From assembly GCA_964356745.1 (NCBI GenBank), contig CAYHIW010000022.1, forward strand, positions 1-17,543: DNA of 17,543 nucleotides, given 5' to 3'. The stretch comes from CAYHIW01 sp964356745. Lineage in GTDB: Bacteria; Patescibacteriota; Microgenomatia; UBA1406; GWC2-37-13. The position numbers and the translations under genes were made by a program. Below are positions 12,910-17,543 of the stretch, in pieces (position 1 is the first letter of the stretch; every line of letters begins with the position of its first letter). The notes below the pieces were generated by a model that saw only the letters and a program-made list of their open reading frames with translations, made no database searches and had not been told where the DNA came from.

Positions 12910-13566
12910 ATGCCGATGAAAGAGTCAAAAACCCATAGCGTAAATCAAATAGAAACGGTGTTGAAACAGGGATCTATTATTGAACTTGCTGACGTCACTG
13001 AACTCTCTGCATTTGAAGATCAAGTCGCTCAGATTGTTATTCCAAAATGGAGCCCAAAAGATCTAGATGAATGGAATGGAAGAATACAATTAAAGAATTT
13101 AATTTACCCAAAAATTAAAGGCTCTCATTTTCATGGGATAATTGCCAATATACAACTACAGGTATTAGCTGAAGCATACGAAAGAATACACGATGCCAAT
13201 AGTAGAGGTTGGCGATTTAATAAAGAAGGTAGTAGTAGACCAAGAACTTTACCTATAGAGTATGTCGAAGAGTATAAGCCACGCTATGTGGGTTTTAGTT
13301 TCATTGCGGATGCGTTAAGTTCTGGAAAAGGACAAGTTGGTCAAATTCAAACAGAAATTTATTTTTGTCCCAGAGTTGAATATCGATCTAAAAGTCACAA
13401 CTACAAACCATGTCGTAGCTTTTATGGACCATTAAATCGCGTAGTACTTCAGCCCAGAATAGAAACAGAGCGGTTTATTGCATTTAATGAAGCATCTAGA
13501 AGAATAGCATTTCAAGTATTAAGAGAAGGGATGACTCATCCACTATCAACACCGATGCGAGATTAG
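12910..13566 (+). CDS. Unrecognised protein (218 aa)
   Basis: I do not recognise this protein. It has no signal peptide or membrane helix. Visible features are an acidic N-terminal third, a G-S-H-F-H-G stretch (71-76), many aromatic and arginine residues in 98-130 (S-R-G-W-R-F, K-P-R-Y-V-G-F), a C-P-R and later a K-P-C-R, and a basic helical end. Two in-frame ATGs (12910 and 12916) are possible starts; TATAAT boxes at 12892 and 12904 fit the first and second respectively. It has its own promoter and is divergent from the PaaX-like gene. The sugar transferase follows in the same direction with a separate promoter. The open frame, promoter and normal codon use support a real gene; the role is unknown. 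Confidence 0.75.
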   Translation: MPMKESKTHSVNQIETVLKQGSIIELADVTELSAFEDQVAQIVIPKWSPKDLDEWNGRIQLKNLIYPKIKGSHFHGIIANIQLQVLAEAYERIHDANSRGWRFNKEGSSRPRTLPIEYVEEYKPRYVGFSFIADALSSGKGQVGQIQTEIYFCPRVEYRSKSHNYKPCRSFYGPLNRVVLQPRIETERFIAFNEASRRIAFQVLREGMTHPLSTPMRD

Positions 13567-13603
13567 AATAGGCCTATAGTTTGCTACATTTAGCTTCTTT
13601 TTG

Positions 13604-13612
13604 TGTTATAAT
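13604..13612 (+). promoter_or_regulatory. Extended -10 promoter of the sugar transferase gene
   Basis: TGTTATAAT (TGn plus TATAAT) ends 12 nt before the ATG at 13625, leaving a leader of about 5-6 nt. No -35 match is convincing. Confidence 0.7.
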
Positions 13613-13624
13613 TACTTCTTATAT

Positions 13625-14488
13625 ATGGAAAGATTGAGTCCTACAAGACAAGCCTTTATTGAGAGAGCTCACAAGGCATTAGATCGCACCGACAAATACT
13701 TAAGAAAGCCCGACACTAGACTTGCCCAAGTTCTTCATAAAATATCGCCCAAAAAGAACTCTGAATTTATGCATTCAAGAGCAAATCGAAGACTGGATGT
13801 AGCCATTTCAGCTCCCGCTGCCATTGTAGCTGCTCCAGTTGTCGCTGGACTCGCAGTTGCAAAAATATTAGAAGATGGTGGTTCTCCATTTTATATAGAT
13901 CCCAGACATGGCACCGGTCCTGGAGATGAAGTTAATATCTGGAAACTCAGATCAATGATCGAAGGCGCCCACCTTAACGGAGGTGAGAATGTTCGAATTT
14001 CAAATGGGCTAAAACCAGAAGATCATCCGCGAAACACAAAACTAGGAAAATTTATGCGAAAATTTGATCTTGATGAACTGCCTCAATTATTTCAAGTTTT
14101 ATTTGGATATCTCTCTTTATTTGGTAATCGTCATTTGAACAAACACACTATGGCGCTTCTCAAGGAAGAGTGGAGTCCAGAACGCTTTCAAAGATCTCAA
14201 GAACGAGATTTGACTGATAAGAAGGGAATTATCAATCTACACACGATAATTGCAAAAACAAGAAATGAACGAGGAAAATACCACGCACAACGCTTTTATC
14301 ATGAAAATGCTTCGCTCTCTCTTAATCTATATATGCTTTGGAGACTAATGAGAAAGAATGTAGAAAAAGGACTTAAGTATTTAGACTCTTCTGAAGGCGC
14401 GTCTTCACCCTTCGGTCAACCAAAGAAAGGTGTTGCTTCCGGATCCGAAGACTTTGAGGAGTTACTTCAAGTAGCTCATCGTCATTGA
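13625..14488 (+). CDS. Bacterial sugar transferase, PglC/WcaJ-like variant (287 aa)
   Basis: This belongs to the monotopic phosphoglycosyl transferases that move a sugar phosphate from a UDP-sugar to undecaprenyl phosphate and so start surface glycan assembly. Seen are N-R-R-L-D before a hydrophobic re-entrant helix (57-78), K-L-R-S-M (107-111), and R-K-F-D-L-D-E-L-P-Q with the catalytic Asp-Glu pair D150-E151. The usual V-G-P-R-P stretch is replaced by F-G-N-R-H-L (166-171), which is unusual. An N-terminal extension of about 50 residues precedes the domain. The last 38 residues (250-287) are encoded on the antisense of the typA 3' end and look like an added tail, not family sequence. I chose ATG 13625 for its promoter. 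A link to the glycan genes at 31-6484 is plausible but distant. Confidence 0.78.
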   Translation: MERLSPTRQAFIERAHKALDRTDKYLRKPDTRLAQVLHKISPKKNSEFMHSRANRRLDVAISAPAAIVAAPVVAGLAVAKILEDGGSPFYIDPRHGTGPGDEVNIWKLRSMIEGAHLNGGENVRISNGLKPEDHPRNTKLGKFMRKFDLDELPQLFQVLFGYLSLFGNRHLNKHTMALLKEEWSPERFQRSQERDLTDKKGIINLHTIIAKTRNERGKYHAQRFYHENASLSLNLYMLWRLMRKNVEKGLKYLDSSEGASSPFGQPKKGVASGSEDFEELLQVAHRH

Positions 14489-16214
14489 TAAAATCAAGAG
14501 ATTGTTCAAGACTTAGTATTGTTGCCGGTGTCAATTGCTCTGAAACTCCTTCACCAGAAGATCTGTTATTAGTAAGCTGTTTAGTTTTACACACATTAAC
14601 TTCGATGTCCAAGTTTCGAGACGCAACTCCAACCACCATACCTTCATAAACGTTCGTTCCCACACCAACAAACAACATTCCACGATCTTGAGCATTAATT
14701 AACCCGTACGAAAAAGTTGTACCAGCCTTAACCGCAATAAGAGCGCCGTTTCTATCAGTCTTTAAATGTGCTCCTTTTTTCTCATACCCTAAGTAATACG
14801 AAGACATATGAGCGGTACCTCGAGTTTTAGTAAGTAGCGTATTACGAATACCCAAAAGATTCGCGCTTGAAATTTTGTAAACGATCTTAAGCTTCCCTGC
14901 CAACTCATGCTTCATATCTTTAAGCTGTCCTTTGCGCTTGCCCATTTCTTCGGTTATAAGCCCCATAAACTCTTCATCTACTTCAATCGTTACTTCTTCA
15001 TATGGTTCACAGTTGTGCCCGTCAATTATCTTATAGACTACTTGAGGTTTTGAAACTTCAAGCTCAAATCCTTCACGTCGCATCTCTTCGATAAGTACGG
15101 CTAAATGCAGCTCTCCACGCCCATAAACAATAAATCCGACTCCCTGAGTGTCAGGTTCAATACGAAGTCCCAGATTAGTCTCTTTTTCCTTCATTAATCG
15201 ATCCTTTATCTGCCTTGAGGTAGTGTACTTTCCTTCTTTTCCGGCAAACGGACTTGTGTTTGGTCCAATGGTAATTTTGATAGTTGGCTCCTCAATCGCA
15301 ATTGTTGGCAAACTTACCGGATGATCTGGATCGGTCAATGTTTGACCTATTGTCAGCTCTGGAATACCAGCAATTGTCGCAATATCACCTGCAAAAACTT
15401 GTTTTGCATCTACTTTGTTTAGACCCTGCGTAGTATATAGTTTTTGCACCTTATAATTTCCCAGTACATTGTCACCGTCAACAAGAGATACTGTTTGATT
15501 AAGATTCAATGTCCCTTGAGCAATCTTTCCAATACAAAGCTTTCCAACATAATTATCGTAATCCAACGTTGAGATGAGCATTTGAAACGGCTTATCTTCA
15601 TTTTTTGCGTCGTTTGGAATTTCCTCAAGAATCGTATCGAACAATGGCTTTAGATCGCCTGGTGTTTCCTTCGAATATGCTGAGGGTAATGTCGTAAAAG
15701 CCTTACCGTCACGTCCAACTGCGTACAAAGTTTTAAAATGAAGAGCGTGTTCGTCTTGCGCCAGTTCAAGAAATAAATTTTCTACTTCGTGTTTAACTTC
15801 AACAGGACGCGCGTCTCTTTTATCGATTTTATTAATAATTAAAATCAGCTTGAGTTTTGCTTCCAGCGCTTTTTTAAGTACGAATTTCGTCTGAGGAAGA
15901 CAGCCTTCGGCCGCATCTACAAGAAGAAGTGCGCCTTGAGCCATATTAATGGTTCTCTCAACCTCGCCACCAAAATCAGCATGACCTGGTGTGTCAATGA
16001 TATTGATCTTTGTTTCGTTATAAAAAACAGAGGTGTTTTTAGCAAGAATCGTAATTCCTTTTTCCTTCTCCAGATCATTTGAGTCCATGATAAGAGTCTC
16101 GGTCATTTTCTTTTCGTTATCACGAAACGTATGAGTCTGTTTGAGCATTGCATCAACCAGAGTAGTTTTTCCGTGATCAACGTGAGCGATAATAGCAATA
16201 TTGCGAATGTCCAT
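14373..16214 (-). CDS. typA: Translational GTPase TypA/BipA (613 aa)
   Basis: This is a ribosome-associated GTPase of the EF-G-like class, acting in ribosome assembly and stress adaptation. The G domain shows A-H-V-D-H-G-K-T-T (10-18), the switch I E-K-G-I-T, D-T-P-G-H-A-D-F (74-81) and N-K-I-D (128-131). Domains II, III and V follow, with Y-G-R-G-E-L-H-L and the TypA-specific C-terminal domain ending in D-D-E-L-L-E-V-T-P-Q-S-L-R-I-R-K. The length matches the family, so the gene is intact. Its last 116 nt overlap the convergent sugar transferase. The ATG at 16214 has no Shine-Dalgarno motif and sits 6 nt after the U-run of a terminator-like hairpin. It may be transcribed from the -10 box at 16273-16281. 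Confidence 0.97.
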   Translation of the reverse strand: MDIRNIAIIAHVDHGKTTLVDAMLKQTHTFRDNEKKMTETLIMDSNDLEKEKGITILAKNTSVFYNETKINIIDTPGHADFGGEVERTINMAQGALLLVDAAEGCLPQTKFVLKKALEAKLKLILIINKIDKRDARPVEVKHEVENLFLELAQDEHALHFKTLYAVGRDGKAFTTLPSAYSKETPGDLKPLFDTILEEIPNDAKNEDKPFQMLISTLDYDNYVGKLCIGKIAQGTLNLNQTVSLVDGDNVLGNYKVQKLYTTQGLNKVDAKQVFAGDIATIAGIPELTIGQTLTDPDHPVSLPTIAIEEPTIKITIGPNTSPFAGKEGKYTTSRQIKDRLMKEKETNLGLRIEPDTQGVGFIVYGRGELHLAVLIEEMRREGFELEVSKPQVVYKIIDGHNCEPYEEVTIEVDEEFMGLITEEMGKRKGQLKDMKHELAGKLKIVYKISSANLLGIRNTLLTKTRGTAHMSSYYLGYEKKGAHLKTDRNGALIAVKAGTTFSYGLINAQDRGMLFVGVGTNVYEGMVVGVASRNLDIEVNVCKTKQLTNNRSSGEGVSEQLTPATILSLEQSLDFINDDELLEVTPQSLRIRKQHLSLVDRRVKTRLQKSLNT

Positions 16215-16220
16215 GTCTTT

Positions 16221-16248
16221 AAAAAAACCGCCGTATGATTGGCGGCTT
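16221..16248 (-). terminator. Terminator-like hairpin just before typA (possible attenuator)
   Basis: On the minus strand AAGCCGCC pairs with GGCGGTTT (8 bp with one G-U) around loop AATCATAC, followed by an uninterrupted U-run. This is a standard intrinsic terminator. It lies downstream of the Ig-like gene and 6 nt before the typA start, inside the leader predicted from the -10 box at 16273-16281. Confidence 0.72.
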
Positions 16249-16272
16249 AAACCAAAACTAACGTATGTACTT

Positions 16273-16281
16273 ATTATACCA
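16273..16281 (-). promoter_or_regulatory. Extended -10 box upstream of typA, overlapping the previous stop codon
   Basis: On the minus strand TGGTATAAT spans the TAA stop of the Ig-like gene. Transcription from it would start near 16266 and carry the terminator-like hairpin in a leader of about 50 nt, much longer than at other genes here. Confidence 0.55.
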
Positions 16282-17044
16282 CAGGTTTTTCTTCTTTCTT
16301 CCCTTCAGCGGGCGGGTTTTCAGATGGATTTTCAGCGGGTGTTTCTTCGGTCTCGGTCAATTTGGGAATTCCTTTTTTCTGACCTTTTTTCCAGTACCAA
16401 AATCCTCCACCACCGAGTCCTGCCAAAACTAACCCTCCAATAAAAAGTCCAAGTGGATTTCCCGAAGACTCATCCTGATTGTCGTCTTCTGTTGGAGTGA
16501 GTTCAGGAGTTGGTGTTTCATCCAGTTCATCTTCATCGAGATTGTCTCGATAGGATGTTGATGAAGACTCGTCAAATTTCGGCGTGGGCGATGGGGTAGT
16601 GCTGATCGTACCGGTTGGAGTTGTTGACGACGCTGGAGTAACTGTCGGAGTGGAAGAAGCGTTAAACGTAAGAACAAACTCGCTCGAATCGTCTCCCTTA
16701 TCATTAGAGTGAACATAGATATTGTATGTGCCTGCGGTTGTCGCATAACAATTGCCATGAAGTACTCCTTGAGAATCAGTCTTGCCACCTTGCTCACCTT
16801 GAGTGTCGCATTTGTCTCCAGACCGAGGATTTTTAATCACAATTGCAGCTTTTTCATTAGGAGAAGGAGTGGAACCATTTGAGTCAGGAGTAGAAATTTT
16901 TACATTAACTTCGATTCCGTCTCCAACAGTACTTGGATTATCGGGTGTGGAGATATCAAACCTTCCTCCACCTGCAAGAATATTTACAGTAAAAAAAAGA
17001 GTAAAAATGAAAAGAAGACTGACAACTCGCAGTTTATCTACCAT
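16274..17044 (-). CDS. Secreted Ig-like membrane-anchored surface protein (256 aa)
   Basis: In order there is a signal peptide or N-terminal anchor (about 5-24, ending L-A-G-G-G), a beta-rich domain (about 27-128) with an Ig-like strand pattern and two cysteines (C79 and C99) that could form a disulfide, and a Ser/Thr/Pro and then Asp/Glu-rich stalk (about 129-195). A transmembrane helix (198-217) and a charged, proline-rich cytoplasmic tail of about 39 residues follow. The layout suggests a surface protein displayed on a stalk; the ligand is unknown. I chose ATG 17044 because it opens the signal peptide and a TATAAT ends 9 nt upstream. The frame beyond it to 17377 runs antisense to the divergent methyltransferase and is rejected. 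It precedes typA on the same strand with a terminator between them. Confidence 0.75.
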   Translation of the reverse strand: MVDKLRVVSLLFIFTLFFTVNILAGGGRFDISTPDNPSTVGDGIEVNVKISTPDSNGSTPSPNEKAAIVIKNPRSGDKCDTQGEQGGKTDSQGVLHGNCYATTAGTYNIYVHSNDKGDDSSEFVLTFNASSTPTVTPASSTTPTGTISTTPSPTPKFDESSSTSYRDNLDEDELDETPTPELTPTEDDNQDESSGNPLGLFIGGLVLAGLGGGGFWYWKKGQKKGIPKLTETEETPAENPSENPPAEGKKEEKPVV

Positions 17045-17053
17045 GTATGAATG

Positions 17054-17059
17054 ATTATA
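17054..17059 (-). promoter_or_regulatory. -10 box of the Ig-like surface protein gene
   Basis: On the minus strand TATAAT ends 9 nt before the ATG at 17044, giving a leader of only a few bases. The divergent plus-strand box begins 3 nt away. Confidence 0.6.
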
Positions 17060-17062
17060 CAA

Positions 17063-17068
17063 TATAAT
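17063..17068 (+). promoter_or_regulatory. -10 box of the membrane-tethered methyltransferase gene
   Basis: TATAAT ends 6 nt before the ATG at 17075, predicting a leaderless mRNA. It is back-to-back with the minus-strand TATAAT at 17054-17059. Confidence 0.7.
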
Positions 17069-17074
17069 AGTACC

Positions 17075-17543
17075 ATGTCTCCAATTGTATTTTATTTGGC
17101 AATTCTTCTTGAGTGCGTAGTGCTTATCGGTGTTTTTACTTACATAAGTTCTCTTATCTATTCGTCTTTCAAAGGTTCCCCTTACGTTCCTACTAAGGCA
17201 AAAGTTGCCGAAGAACTTCTTGCCGAGGCCAATATTAAAAAAGGTTCTCAATTTCTGGAAATTGGTTGTGGTGACGGAAGAATAACGAGACTTGCTGTTT
17301 CGAAGTTTGGAGCAAAGGGCCTGGGAATCGACATTAATCCACTTCTTATATGGTATGCAAAATTCAGAACAAGACACCTTCCCAAAGATATGATTTCATT
17401 TCAAAAAAAGAATGCTTTTGATGTTTCTGTTAATACATTTGATACCATCTACCTTTTTCTCATGCCGGAGCTTCTTGAAAAACTACGGGCAAAGTTTGAA
17501 AAGGAACATATGCCAGAGATAGTAGAAACAAATGTAGTGGGTA
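17075..17543 (+). CDS. Membrane-tethered class I methyltransferase, FAM173-like (partial, 3' end beyond window)
   Basis: The first 156 codons are visible. One transmembrane helix (about 5-30) is followed by S-P-Y-V-P-T (35-40) and a SAM-binding core. Motif I is L-E-I-G-C-G-D-G-R (61-69), and the strand-2 acid is in G-I-D-I-N-P (84-89). A single N-terminal helix, then a Y-V-P stretch and G-C-G-D-G-R, matches the prokaryotic relatives of FAM173-type lysine methyltransferases. The substrate is unknown here. The frame is open to the window edge, so this is a truncation by the window and not a broken gene. The start is supported by the TATAAT 6 nt upstream and by the divergent gene's own start. 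Confidence 0.8.
   Translation, partial: MSPIVFYLAILLECVVLIGVFTYISSLIYSSFKGSPYVPTKAKVAEELLAEANIKKGSQFLEIGCGDGRITRLAVSKFGAKGLGIDINPLLIWYAKFRTRHLPKDMISFQKKNAFDVSVNTFDTIYLFLMPELLEKLRAKFEKEHMPEIVETNVVG

Noticed and set aside
10861..13580. A shared GCCTATAGT word upstream of two promoters (10861 and 13572) as a regulator site.
   Set aside because: Distances to the -10 boxes differ (about 13 and 26 nt) and only two short copies exist, so chance is likely.
16274..17377. A longer minus-strand frame extending the Ig-like protein upstream to 17377.
   Set aside because: The extra part is antisense to the methyltransferase gene, lacks protein-like composition, and the signal peptide and promoter place the start at 17044.

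Overview
The window looks like a chromosomal segment of an uncultivated Patescibacteria (CPR) bacterium, most likely of the Microgenomates group. The evidence is AT-rich DNA with very tight gene packing, two large GT-C membrane glycosyltransferases of a style common in CPR, a membrane-anchored SGNH hydrolase, a stand-alone PaaX/Cas2-like protein, a compact LexA, and many proteins I cannot place in a family. UGA is used as a stop (for example at 4474-4476, 10249-10251 and 11944-11946), so this is not a UGA-recoding Gracilibacteria or Absconditabacteria lineage. The lineage call is inference; no rRNA is present.

Layout. (1) 31-5552, plus strand: a probable operon of two polytopic GT-C-like glycosyltransferases, a secreted TIM-barrel glycoside-hydrolase-like protein and an unrecognised protein, with overlaps of 11 and 4 nt and one 71-nt gap. 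A convergent membrane-anchored SGNH hydrolase (5549-6484) follows; together these suggest cell-surface glycan synthesis and tailoring. (2) 6660-9063: LexA-like repressor with an operator-like palindrome inside its promoter, an AdoMet-decarboxylase-family enzyme with its own promoter, and a convergent Nramp-related transporter. (3) 9118-12016: a compact block between tRNA-Arg(UCG) and tRNA-Lys(CUU), holding two paralogous unknown proteins on the minus strand, interleaved with a double LuxR-type HTH protein and a methyltransferase-like protein on the plus strand. (4) 12112-14488: PaaX/Cas2-like protein, a divergent unknown protein, and a variant bacterial sugar transferase whose 3' end runs 116 nt into the end of typA. 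(5) 14373-17543: typA, a secreted Ig-like membrane-anchored protein upstream of it, and a divergent membrane-tethered methyltransferase cut by the window edge.

Expression signals are the most coherent result. No protein gene here has a recognisable Shine-Dalgarno sequence. At least eight have a TATAAT-like -10 box, often in extended TGn form, ending only 5-6 nt before the ATG, so transcription should begin at or next to the start codon (leaderless mRNA). A second theme is degenerate 7-nt tandem repeats in intergenic DNA that run into gene ends. There is no gene-free stretch over 300 bases; the longest gaps (6485-6695 and 12724-12909) hold promoters, repeats and one possible tiny ORF. I see no CRISPR array, transposase, integrase or rRNA.
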